NCBI GenBank assembly: GCA_030141605.1
Contig: JAQGDQ010000498.1
Coordinates: forward strand, 62,001-126,000
Direction: 5' to 3'
Length of the DNA stretch: 64,000 bases
Source of the DNA: Tubiluchus corallicola
Lineage: Eukaryota; Priapulida; Priapulimorpha; Priapulimorphida; Tubiluchidae
Part shown: positions 11,736-24,000 of the stretch, piece after piece
Layout: each line of letters starts with the position of its first letter
Position numbering within the stretch: position 1 is the stretch's first letter
Notes under the pieces: model-generated
Seen by the model: the letters and a program-made list of their open reading frames with translations, nothing else
Told to the model about the DNA's origin: nothing
Database searches by the model: none
Position numbers and translations under genes: made by a program

Positions 11736-11905
11736 ATAGCAAAGGCCCCGCAAAAAAATTTGCGTATAAATAGACGTCACAACAATGGCTTTGCGTCAGC
11801 AGTTTTCTAAGCGAAAATTGCCGAAAAGAGAACATCTACTTAACTCGTCAGTACTCCTCTTGGTGGACCTGTCTTAACACATAGCCCAGTAAGAGTAGCC
11901 CTCTT
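11736..11905 (-). repeat. Duplicated 3' end of the ankyrin fragment
   Basis: Close copy of parts of 9690-9960, including ATGGCTTTGCGTCAGCAGTT and TACTCCTCTTGGTGGACCTG. It lacks the ankyrin coding repeats. Confidence 0.75.
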
Positions 11906-11934
11906 CTTGCTGTTTCTAAAAAGCTATATATCTC

Positions 11935-12500
11935 CTTCCGAGAGTCCCACCAGGTGCCGCTAGAACATCTTTTCCGCAGGCTGTTTGACCAAAATTTCGA
12001 AAAAATCGCGAGTTTGGTCCGGGAAAACGCCCGTTACGGGCGCCGTGGCCCTCTCGCGAATTCTAAATACGCCTACTACACCCATGGCTATCTATCCATA
12101 GCCAGCACCGCCCTCGGCCCGTTCCCGTTCTTCAGATCTGAGACGTATAAGTTTTGCAAAAAACGGGCGAAAAATGGCCATTTTTGGAGGTTTTTCGCCC
12201 CCCCGTTCTTCCCGGTGGACCCGATTCGAAAAATAAACCCCCGATGGCACAAAACTGTGTTCATTTTATGTTTGTGCACCTTTTCACGAGTAAAAGTAAG
12301 CATCCGGGTATTTATACCCACCTGCAGGAATCATCCCGGTCAGTCTCGTTGCCGAAGTGTAAAATTTCTGGCGTCAGCTCCACGTTTCTTACGCTTCCGA
12401 AAAAATCCGTAACGAGGACGTGTTTGGGATCACGATGAAACAAATCGGTCCGAACGCCAACGGTGGAAATGCATTTGTTTTTCGGACAAACTTTAAACTG
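11935..12500. other. GC-rich island of unknown origin
   Basis: This stretch is visibly richer in GC and CpG than its flanks (GCCCGTTACGGGCGCCGTGG, CAGCACCGCCCTCGGCCCGT). It has short self-complementary motifs (GGCTATCTATCCATAGCC, AAATGGCCATTT). A 152-codon ORF spans it on the plus strand, with ORFs on other frames too, which is expected of low-stop GC-rich DNA. I recognise no domain. It could be an unrecognised mobile element or recent foreign insertion. Confidence 0.4.
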
Positions 12501-12561
12501 GAAAAAAAAACGCTCTCTTGTAGATGCTGTATATAGTTATTAAAAACCTATATATCAACTG

Positions 12562-13068
12562 TAGAAGATAAAATATATTTAGTTGCTACAATACAGAATG
12601 CCTCTAAAGTCACTACACATTCTGACTTCTAATTTAACTTTAATTCTTTCTTCAAATATATTTAGTTGTTACAATACAGGGTGTCTCTAAAGTCACTACA
12701 CATTCTGACTTCTAATTTAACTTTAATTCTTTCTTCAAATATATTTAGTTGTTACAATACAGGGTGTCTCTAAAGTCACTACACATTCTGACTTCTAATT
12801 TAACTTTAATTCTTTCTTCAAATATATTTAGTTGTTACAATACAGGGTGTCTCTAAAGTCACTACACATTCTGACTTCTAATTTAACTTTAATTCTTTCT
12901 TCAAATATATTTAGTTGTTACAATACAGGGTGTCTCTAAAGTCACTACACATTCTGACTTCTAATTTAACTTTAATTCTTTCTTCAAATATATTTAGTTG
13001 TTACAATACAGGGTGTCTCTAAAGTCACTACACATTCTGACTTCTAATTTAACTTTAATTCTTTCTTC
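12562..13068. repeat. 83-bp tandem repeat, about 6 units
   Basis: Each unit contains ACAGGGTGTCTCTAAAGTCA followed by CTACACATTCTGACTTC and a T-rich tail. The ACAGGGTGT...AAAGT motif resembles the ends of mariner-type transposons. The first unit differs (TGCTACAATACAGAATGCCT). Confidence 0.95.
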
Positions 13069-13229
13069 AATCTTAGCGAGTTCTTACATAAATCAAAAGG
13101 GGTCTTTGGTTATTCTTTTTGCTTATTTCTTGACTGGAATTCATTTCTTATGGTGACAACTGACAAGAGCACCATTAGAGATGAGGTGCAAAATCAGCCC
13201 GGCTCGAGGTCTTTCGATCATCAACCAAA

Positions 13230-13980
13230 GTTCAGTGGAAATTCAGAGTACCACATACGCCGCACCATTCACTAACTGTCAACAATGCAGAAATTCAGAG
13301 CACCACATATGCCACACCATTCACTCGCTGTTAACAATGCAGAAATTCAGAGCACCACATATGCCACACCATTCACTCGCTGTTAACAATGCAGAAATTC
13401 AGAGCACCACATACGCCGCACCATTCACTCGCTGTTAACAATGCAGAAATTCAGAGCACCACATACGCCGCACCATTCACTCGCTGTTAACAATGCAGAA
13501 ATTCAGAGCACCACATACGCCGCACCATTCACTCACTGTTAACAATGCAGAAATTCAGAGCACCACATACGCCGCACCATTCACTCGCTGTTAACAATGC
13601 AGAAATTCAGAGCACCACATACGCCGCACCATTTTGTTTGTTTGGTTCACTCGCTGTTAACAATGCAGAAATTCAGAGCACCACATACGCCGCACCATTC
13701 ACTCGCTGTTAACAATGCAGAAATTCAGAGCACCACATACGCCGCACCATTCACTCACTGTTAACAATGCAGAAATTCAGAGCACCACATACGCCGCACC
13801 ATTCACTCGCTGTTAACAATGCAGAAATTCAGAGCACCACATACGCCGCACCATTCACTCACTGTTAACAATGCAGAAATTCAGAGCACCACATACGCCG
13901 CACCATTCACTCACTGTTAACAATGCAGAAATTCAGAGCACCACATACGCCGCACCATTCACTCGCTGTTAACAATGCAG
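13230..13980. repeat. 52-bp minisatellite, about 14 units
   Basis: The unit is ACAATGCAGAAATTCAGAGC, ACCACATACGCCGCACCATT, CACTCGCTGTTA. Two early units read CATATGCCACACC. One unit near 13632 carries an extra TTGTTTGTTTGG. The 85-codon plus-strand ORF over its start is a by-product. Confidence 0.95.
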
Positions 13981-13984
13981 TTTT

Positions 13985-14938
13985 TTAACAAGGTGCAGCT
14001 TTTCCATGGCATTCGTGGGCTGTGAGACACTTTCTCAATGCAAGATGGCCGACATTCAATCAAGGAATGTGGCAAAGAAACCTCCGGTCATGACTACCAA
14101 CATTAAGACACTAAAAGCTCGATTTTAGTTTACAGGGTGTTCTTTGCATTGCTGTAGAAAATTGCAATCATTTTATTGTAAAACGGATACAATGTTCACC
14201 TCAATCACAAAATTGAACAAACAGTCATAAAGTTAGCCATATGATATTTTACAGTAGAAATTTTGCATCCTTTCTCAATGCTGTCTCTAGATCAACTGAA
14301 ACTTGCATGCCTGAGAGAATAGAGCTGTAATCACATGACCAGAGATTCAAGTTCCTATTGGGAGATACATTACATTCATGCATACAGACCATATATGGAA
14401 AGGTCACCTATACTCTACAGACTACTAGTTAAACCAAAATCAAAGTCTACTTGGCTTCTTTGATAGCAGAATAAAGATTATTGGTTTACAGAAAGCTGTG
14501 TTATAATGTTATAATTTTTCTCTATTTAAACTTGAATAAGAGAGTTAGAACCAGAATTAAAACACGAAATTAACAACCTAATTACTCTGATTAATGAATA
14601 TCTATAAAAGCAAAAGGAAACAATATTTAGAAACAAAAATCAATCTCTGACAAACATTGTACAATTAGAGTAAAACAACGACTGTAGATGGCAGCATAGA
14701 CTAATTCATTACTTCAGTGTAGTAGACTGACAATTAAATGGGTCACATAATACTACAATCGCGTACTCGGTACAATAAGCGACAATTCCTGTCACTGAAT
14801 TATGCAAAAAATGGAAGATGTACTTTCAGAAATATCTTCTTCCACAGTTATCACGATTGTAAAGGAAGTAAACAGAGAAACAGCCACTACAAGCAAATTG
14901 AAGTTGCTAGACTTACAACAAACAAGCAAAACACTTAC
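13985..14938. other. Presumed PIGK intron or 3' region, no exon found
   Basis: After exon 8 of PIGK the minus strand should carry further exons (Cys-rich loop, linker, C-terminal membrane helix). None was recognised by eye here. Confidence 0.4.
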
Positions 14939-15049
14939 AAATTCATTCAACGTCTTACTGCTCTCTGGCGTCACTCTCTCCATGAACTCCAGGGCGTGGT
15001 AAGTGAATCTGTCGATTATGTAAACGCCTATGGCGGGATCAACATGATG
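14939..15049 (-). CDS. PIGK: PIGK exon 8
   Basis: Encodes [20 protein letters not shown] and [17 protein letters not shown], matching the DPAIGVHLMDRYTFYVLEF region of the family. Acceptor TTTCAG and donor TTT|GTAAGT are canonical; both borders are phase 0. Confidence 0.92.
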
Positions 15050-18000
15050 CTGAAATAATCGAGAAATAAAAGTGAGAAATAAACTACAGTAAAATTTTAC
15101 AGCAAAATCTGCAAAATTTGTGGCAAACACACAGTTGTGAAAAAGTATGTTGAAATTACGCAGAGTTCCGCATAGCAAGAGTAGAAATTTCTTTGTTAAA
15201 GTTACTGACACGAAACAGACACTCCAAGAAAAAATGTACGTCTTAAAGCAAAAGCGGAACCAATCTTAATCTGTAAATCAAAACAATCTAATCTACTCTT
15301 TAAAATATTGAGAGGAAGTATACTATTTTTTCCAGAATGTCACACGTGAAAGAATTATTACCACACAAACACAATTTCACATTCGCACCACTAGTTCTTC
15401 GCTGTTACATGCATTTTGCCATTCGCAAGTTCGACGGGCACTAGCGCTTGCATTTTGCCATTCACAAGTTGGATGGGCAATAGCGCCTGCATTTCGCAAA
15501 CACATTGCACAAAAAACAGGTACTGTACCTCTCAGTTCAAATGTGTTAGTTTCTGACGCACTATACGCATTTGACAGCTCGTGCCTGAGCACACCAGTAA
15601 ATTTGAAATTTGAAGTTTTATCTTAAAACTTCTCGAGTTTTAGTACAACACACTGAATCTCTTGCAGGAGTAATGTACTTCAATTTTCGCTTTTGCAAAC
15701 ATGGGCAATGCGCTCACGGAATATTTTTCCTGTTGAAAATTATGTTAGTTTGTGATGTCATCAATAGTTGGGCTCGCCCGCCGTTAATTAAGATTTTAAT
15801 CTATTATTTAACTATCACACACTACGCAGTATTAATTGTGTTAAATTGTATTCTTTTTACCGTACTTGAAAAAAGGATAGTACATGAAAAATCTCCTGTC
15901 TTCTTTTAAGCATGAGGAAAATTTCAAGACTTTACGTTGTTGTATGAGCAAACTGTCATGAGCATAGGCTCAGGGAATTCACCACAAACAGGACATAGGA
16001 CAAAGATCTAACATTGGACACAATGTGCAACTAATTTAAAATGCTGGTGTTTGTTTAAATTATTTATAGAGAACACCCAAAAGACACATCAACAAAGTGA
16101 TGTTCGTCCTTCGAATCGAAGATGACCATAGTGACAGGGATAAAAGGTCAGTTTGGGGGTTGTCATTCCTTTGATGAGCTCGAAGGTGACTGACTAGGCC
16201 AATTCTAGCCTGGAAACTTCTTTGGCATTTGGCACAGGTGAAGCTAAGGAGCCCCATCTACCCCAAAAGATACGTCATCAAAGTACTGACAGTTTTATTC
16301 AAGATGTCCAATAAAATATTATTCAAGATGTCCAATAAAATATTACGTAAACAATTTTTTCCAAACTTAACAGAGCACAAAAGCATTCAAAGAGAAATAC
16401 TCTTACAGGTAACGAATCTTCGCCCACTAAAGATAGATAAACTATAGTTGTACTGTCATACTAATGTACTGTTGATATTTTATATATATTATCCAAATGT
16501 GGCTGCGACATCTCTGCCAGTTCAGTGTCCTATTCTGAGACGACGGCAACAACCTACATACTGGTCCTAGCACAAACACACACGTAAGGCATGTCTTTAA
16601 ATGCACAATTTGGGCTCTTCTAGAGCAACACTAAATTTCATAAATTTCACATAATTTCATAGAAATAAAACATCTGCCAAGCTACATAAATGATATGGAA
16701 TATCTACAAATATCATCTAATTTTGCATCCACTGTCAGTATTTATCTTAACCGTATACTTACAGATAGCGAATCTTCGCCCACTAAACTACTAGCCACTC
16801 CTATAATGTTTGGCGAATAAAACTTCTGATACATGGAGGCAGCTTGGCAAGTGTCAACAACAAACAGAATTTCATGATACCTAAACGAGATGCGATTAAA
16901 AAAGATGAGAATTGTCAAGGATTTTTGTTTGTTAAATTTAATATAGCCATACAGCTACAAGTGGCGACATCTGGCTTCAATATTTGCATCCTAGTCAATT
17001 TCCGGTCATTTAAGTTTCAATGTGTTCATGTGATCACGTGTTTCTGTGTAACTCACGATTTAATGCCAACGATGTATGTAAATTTTATTTAGTTATTTAT
17101 TTTATTTACTGTAAGTCTCTCATTAATTTCATTTAATCGTAATCGATCTTTTGATAGAAGTGAGTTAGTTTATTAAAGGAATTTATATATCTTCTTTCAG
17201 ATAAAATGTAATATTTTGGGTAATGGCGTCACAGTGTCAGATATGATGAGGTAAATGACAAAGGGGCATGTGATGTGAAAATAGAACACAAACAATAAAC
17301 AGTTATGCTGAGCAAAATGATGACTTTGTTTGTCAACATAAAGCGCAAACAAGAATCTTTAAAATGACATTAGCTTCTTCCCGTACTTTGTCAGAATTTG
17401 ACACAGTTTTTACAACTTACTGTAGTATAATCAAGCAAACAGCATTCAACGTAAGTGCATGAATGTACAGATGTAGATCAATGAAAGCCTATTTAACGTA
17501 GATACTCGTTGTAACCGCAATATGCATAACGACACTTATTTATTGGAAGGTGCTGCCCTCTACGAGCAGTGCAGAGAGGAAAGGACAGGAGGAGAACAAT
17601 GATGGTCGCGTTTTTATTTACAGCAATGTTTTTTATCGTTATTGTGTTATAGTTAATAACAGCGTTTAGTTATTACCAAATTTGTACCTTGAGAAATTTT
17701 AAATCTTGACGAAGAGCCAACGATGTAAGTTACATAAATTTAAATAATTTAATTAAGTTAAGAATTCAATCTCTGAAATTTGAGAAAGTACTTTTCCCAA
17801 TAAGTTGACTTCTTCGTAATTATTAAGCTTCTGTTTATCATTCTATTTATTTTCTCACTTGTTAATGTTCTCTTTATTATTCTCTTTAGAATAAACGACT
17901 TTGGAACATGAATGAAATAGTGAAGGCTTTCTGTTCATAACACTCATTTCAAGACCAAGGAATGATACATTCAGCTGACAAAGGTGTCTAAATCATGTCT

Positions 18001-21000
18001 GAATGTACACATGCCTTTCCTTAACAACACAAATTATACATCATTGGCAGTATGAGTGAAAAAAGTGCACAGAACAAGTTTGTTTACAGTCGTTCATGTC
18101 CATTTACAGACCTGATACACTGCTGCTTAACTTTGCGCACAGAAAACATATCACGAAAACCCAGACATTGTAAAGGCACAAGACAGCACAAAAAATGTTT
18201 GTGCTAACTATACTTCCAGTAGAAACAAAATCTTTCTATCATAAACAAAAAGAGAATTCTTTTACTGGGTATATTTACTGGACATATCATTGGAGTGGGT
18301 CCAAGCTTTTGAATAGTAAAAAGCTACTAACATTTGCACATGCAACCTGTATAATGACTTACAAATTAACACAAACTATGGAGGATGCTGACCTGTTTTT
18401 CTGCCACATTTGTTCAAAAGCATCAGCAAGTTCAATATTAGTAATTTCTTCTGCATCTTGGAACTTCAAGAATCCGTCGCCTCCGTGACCTGCAAACAAA
18501 GACAAATTTGCCGTGTCATACGGGGGCGCATCAAGACTACGACTCCATAGGCTAATAGTTCTGTTTTGCTCATCTCTATTGTTAATTTATGGTTGCTTAT
18601 GTAATGAACAGATAAACAATTACTTGTGGTGTGTTAGAAACACCATTAACCTAATTTCTACGTGATCATTATTAATTACATGTACTTGCATAACGCTTAT
18701 ATTCAAGCAGGCTGCTTAACCGCTTCTTGTGTATTACTTGCACCTGTTCGTTATGTGGCACTTATATAAAAGCTGCGCTCGCTCAGCAAACTGCAGTAAT
18801 GCATTATAAAATTTGTCCGTTACATGAATACAAAAGTTACACGTTTTCCGAGGAGAATAAGAATTTTTTCTAAAATGCGATGCCCTCAAACTTTGGCATA
18901 GTTAGCTTATTGGTTTATATGGCCCTGGTGTCGTATTACAAAATTTGAGTTTATTGAAGATGACAAGAGGGTTGTTAGAATGCAAAAAAAAACACAAAGC
19001 GCACCAGCATAAGGTGTGATTCGCATTTGCACAAAAATGTTAAGCGTGTAATTTAAAGCAAATTCTTGTACTTCATTATTCATAATAATAATTGTTAAGA
19101 GACAAAGTTTCTGCACCGGTCATGTAAATAAATATGTTGCTCCGATCATCAGTTAGGAGGCGTTTTGATCTGGGTGTACTTGGTGGCAGACGACCCGTTA
19201 GAACTCGTATAAAATTCTCAACCGTTACCTGAAAGTGACGAAAAATGAGATTCATCGTCTTATAAATGGGTGGCAAAAGAAAGAAACAAATCAATTCTGT
19301 AAACGACAATGTGTGACATCACTTTGTGTGGCACCATGTCTTAAATCACTTTGTGTGACGTTACAATGTTTGACATCACAATGTGTGACATCACTTTGTG
19401 TGACACCATGTCTTAAATCACTTTGTGTGACATCACTTTGTGTGACACCATGTCTTAAATCACTTTGTGTGACACCATGTCTTAAATCACTTTGTGTGAC
19501 ATCACTTTGTGTGACACCATGTCTTATAAACTGGTGGCAAAAGAAAGAAACAAATCAATTCTGTAAACGACAATGTGTGACATCACTTTGTGTGACACCA
19601 TGTCTTAAATCACTTTGTGTGACACCATGTCTTATAAATGGGTGGCAAAAGAAAGAAACAAATCAATTCTGTAAACGACAATGTGTGACATCACTTTGTG
19701 TGGCACCATGTCTTAAATCACTTTGTGTGACATCACTTTGTGTGACACCATGTCTTAAATCACTTTGTGTGACATCACTTTGTGTGACACCATGTCTTAA
19801 ATCACTTTGTGTGACATCACTTTGTGTGACACCATGTCTTAAATCACTTTGTGTGACATCACTTTGTGTGACACCATGTCTTATAAATGGGTGGCAAAAG
19901 AAAGAAACAAATCAATTCTGTAAACGACAATGTGTGACATCACTTTGTGTGGCACCATGTCTTAAATCACTTTGTGTGACATCACTTTGTGTGACACCAT
20001 GTCTTAAATCACTTTGTGTGACATCACTTTGTGTGACACCATGTCTTAAATCACTTTGTGTGACACCATGTCTTATAAACTGGTGGCAAAAGAAAGAAAC
20101 AAATCAATTCTGTAAACGACAATGTGTGACATCACTTTGTGTGACACCATGTCTTAAATCACTTTGTGTGACACCATGTCTTATAAATGGGTGGCAAAAG
20201 AAAGAAACAAATCAATTCTGTAAACGACAATGTGTGACATCACTTTGTGTGGCACCATGTCTTAAATCACTTTGTGTGACACCATGTCTTATAAACTGGT
20301 GGCAAAAGAAAGAAACAAATCAATTCTGTAAACGACAATGTGTGACATCACTTTGTGTGGCACCATGTCTTAAATCACTTTGTGTGACATCACTTTGTGT
20401 GACACCATGTCTTAAATCACTTTGTGTGACACCATGTCTTAAATCACTTTGTGTGACATCACTTTGTGTGACACCATGTCTTAAATCACTTTGTGTGACA
20501 TCACTTTGTGTGACACCATGTCTTAAATCACTTTGTGTGACATCACTTTGTGTGACACCATGTCTTATAAACTGGTGGCAAAAGAAAGAAACAAATCAAT
20601 TCTGTAAACGACAATGTGTGACATCACTTTGTGTGGCACCATGTCTTAAATCACTTTGTGTGACACCATGTCTTATAAACTGGTGGCAAAAGAAAGAAAC
20701 AAATCAATTCTGTAAACGACAATGTGTGACATCACTTTGTGTGGCACCATGTCTTAAATCACTTTGTGTGACACCATGTCTTAAATCACTTTGTGTGACA
20801 TCACTTTGTGTGACACCATGTCTTAAATCACTTTGTGTGACACCATGTCTTATAAACTGGTGGCAAAAGAAAGAAACAAATCAATTCTGTAAACGACAAT
20901 GTGTGACATCACTTTGTGTGGCACCATGTCTTAAATCACTTTGTGTGACACCATGTCTTATAAACTGGTGGCAAAAGAAAGAAACAAATCAATTCTGTAA

Positions 21001-24000
21001 ACGACAATGTGTGACATCACTTTGTGTGACACCATGTCTTAAATCACTTTGTGTGACACCATGTCTTATAAACTGGTGGCAAAAGCAAGAAACAAATCAA
21101 TTCTGTAAACGACAATGTGTGACATCACTTTGTGTGACATCATGTCTTAAATCACTTTGTGTGACATCACAATGCGTGACACCACTTTGATGCAGTGTGA
21201 AGATGAGGCTGCTATATATGGAGCCCCTACAATGTTTCTAGCTCCACTCCTCCCAAAAGGAAAAACGCATCAACACGGATTGTTTACATTGGGTTTACAT
21301 TGAAAACTGACCAGCTCAATGACAGGCCAGAGACACGTAGAGTTTCATATCTATTGTACTGCAACAAATCGAAACTGAATCACTAGATACATATAAATTT
21401 ATTTATTTATAAATACATTTATTTACTGATATTTAACATGTTGTTTATGAGCGCAGACGATCATTTGGACAGCAAATGTCATTTTCAATGCTATAAACGA
21501 AGCCAAGACAAATAATTGATTTACAGCAATGAAAATGACATTTGCTGTCAAGTTGATCATCTGTGCTAATAAACAACATATTAATTCCTAGAGACTGACT
21601 GTTTCATACTGATAGTTCAATTATTTAGAAATGAATGTTAAAACCAGTACAATCATTAGGATTTTTGTGATATCTATTTGTTACATTATTATTATTTGAC
21701 TCGATCAAAGAGCTATAACTCTTTACTTAGTCTTTGGATTCGGAAGCACAAATGGCTGCAGGTTTGTTACGTGGATCAAAAGTCAAAAACTCTTGATTTA
21801 TGACTACCCTGACCACAAGCTTAAACCCTCAAAACATCAATCAAGTACAAATGATGAAACAGCCTTTAACTCTGAACAAAAAATAATAATTTTTGCTAGT
21901 TACAAATAGAAAGAGTTCTTGCTAAATATTAAGGCCAGTGTCAACCTGACTTAATAAACTTTAATTTTGTAACCAAGGTGGCTCCATCTAGCTAGAAAGT
22001 TTAAAATGTGGGCAGTGACCTAATGACGTTTTTAATTTATGCAGTTCTGTTGTATGACTGAACATGTGTCTTGTACAAGCTAGCGAAATTTTTCATTAGA
22101 TATATGCCACAACGATGTAAGTTTACTTCTATTAATTTTGATTTTGATTTATTCACTAATATTTATGAATGGACTAAACTTTGTAACAATCTAACTAAAT
22201 TAGCCAATGTCAGTCACCTTTGCCTTTCCATTTTTTTAAATATTGCAGAAATAAAGATCAGTGGTTTATACGAAAATTCAACTGAGACTTTTGAAGTTGT
22301 CATAAATGCCTCTCAGAGACACTAACAGTAAACGATCTTGAACATCATGCGAGTTATGAGATGCTAGTGCCTCGGTTATAAATGCAAATTCACAAATCAC
22401 AACTAAATTTCACTTAACAGAAAGACAATAAAGAAATAAATAATAGCTAAAGTCAGTACTACCCTAAGACTAGAGTGAGTTTAAAGTATTGTGAAAAGTT
22501 TTAAACTGTATTGTGTCATAATAGCAGAAGTACTAGACTATGTTCATATTTATCACTAATACATTGTAAGTTATGAGTTATGCTAAACTGCAAAAGAACT
22601 AAAATAAAAAATTGATAGTACTAAATCTGTGCATCAGAGCTTTCTGCATTTTAATTTTTATATGTAAAAAGACATAAAACATAGATACGACTCAGCAACT
22701 TAGCAAATACCTCATATCCTCTGTAATCCACCTCTATATCGTCGCCATAAACATTGATATTTTGATTGGCATTATTAAAAACAGCAGCTGAAATAAGAAA
22801 GCATGATGATGATGGTAACAATGTGACTTGTCCTGACTTGTGTGGTTGAATGGCTTAGATTTCGGGCTGCAACAATCCAGGCTTGAGTTCGAAACTAGCG
22901 GCCGGCAATTTGAACTTAACTTGAATTTAACTTTTTATTTCACACTCAAGGTGTATAGCATAACATATACAATCACATACAAATTATAGATACTATTTAC
23001 AAACATACTCAAAAAATACTGAACTATCTACAATCATGTATAAGATTGATCGCCATTTAGCACGTATACTTGACGTGTAGCTAATATCACTGGTTCACAA
23101 TGGCATTAGTACTGTTTATTATCCTTGGATTCGAGATAAACATACATTTTCTTCTAATAAAATATACCATATATATTCGTTATTTGTGTGTTGCGTCCTT
23201 ACTTGTGTTGTAAGTGTAAGTCACTAAACAGCCTTTCATGCTATGTTCTTTGTTAAACGAGCAACGATAAATAAATCTTCTTCTTGTTTTGTTGGGGATC
23301 AGAGGGAAGCATACAGACATAGATATAGACATAAACATTTTATTTATCTCCTCATTTACACCAGAATACAAGTAGACTATTATTATTATAGTTATTAATT
23401 AAATAGGATAAATTATGCATAACGGAAAGAGTTGGGGGGGGTGCAGGAGAAAGGGCAGCGAAAGACCAATTGGTCATCAAGTCAGCTACCCTTAAACCAA
23501 CCAGCAACCAGAAACCAAATTTTTCCAAATTGAATTCGAGATTAAAGATACTTCAATAAATTTCGAATCAATGATAAACTAATAATGTGCACGAAAGAAT
23601 ATTAACTCAAAACTTCGCATAACTCAAATAAAAAATTATTGTCCATTTAATCAAAATACTTGTAACTTATGTCGCCTATCTCAAAAATGCAATTTATGCT
23701 CTAGAAAAATGAGTTTCGTACAACTCAAAAACAGTATCGTCTTCCGGGAAAATTCTAATGTCTTACAAGTTGCGCCACCAGATTATTTTCTCCGGGACTG
23801 ATCCTTCTTTACATAATTTGTTATCCTTTATATAATTGTCATCAAATCTCGTCTTTTATGCATAAAACGGTTGACTTCCTGCCTTCTATTTAGCTCGCCA
23901 TCTGGAGGAGGGGTTTAGAGTTTCTATGCTAGAAAATGGTCAACATCGCGCAACTCAAAGTTTTTTTGGTCCGATTGCATTCGAGTTATGCGGAGTTTAC

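Noticed and set aside
11954-12438. 152- and 94-codon ORFs in the GC-rich island
   Set aside because: Overlapping frames on both strands without recognised domain; expected from low stop frequency.
19235-21190. 651-codon ORF on the plus strand, with SLCVTPCLK repeats
   Set aside because: It is the satellite read in an open frame, antisense within a PIGK intron; the faint likeness to the SLCVSTP motif of PIGK is coincidence.
22838-22915. Functional tRNA gene
   Set aside because: A and B boxes are present but the stems do not pair well and there is no clean terminator; SINE-like is likelier.
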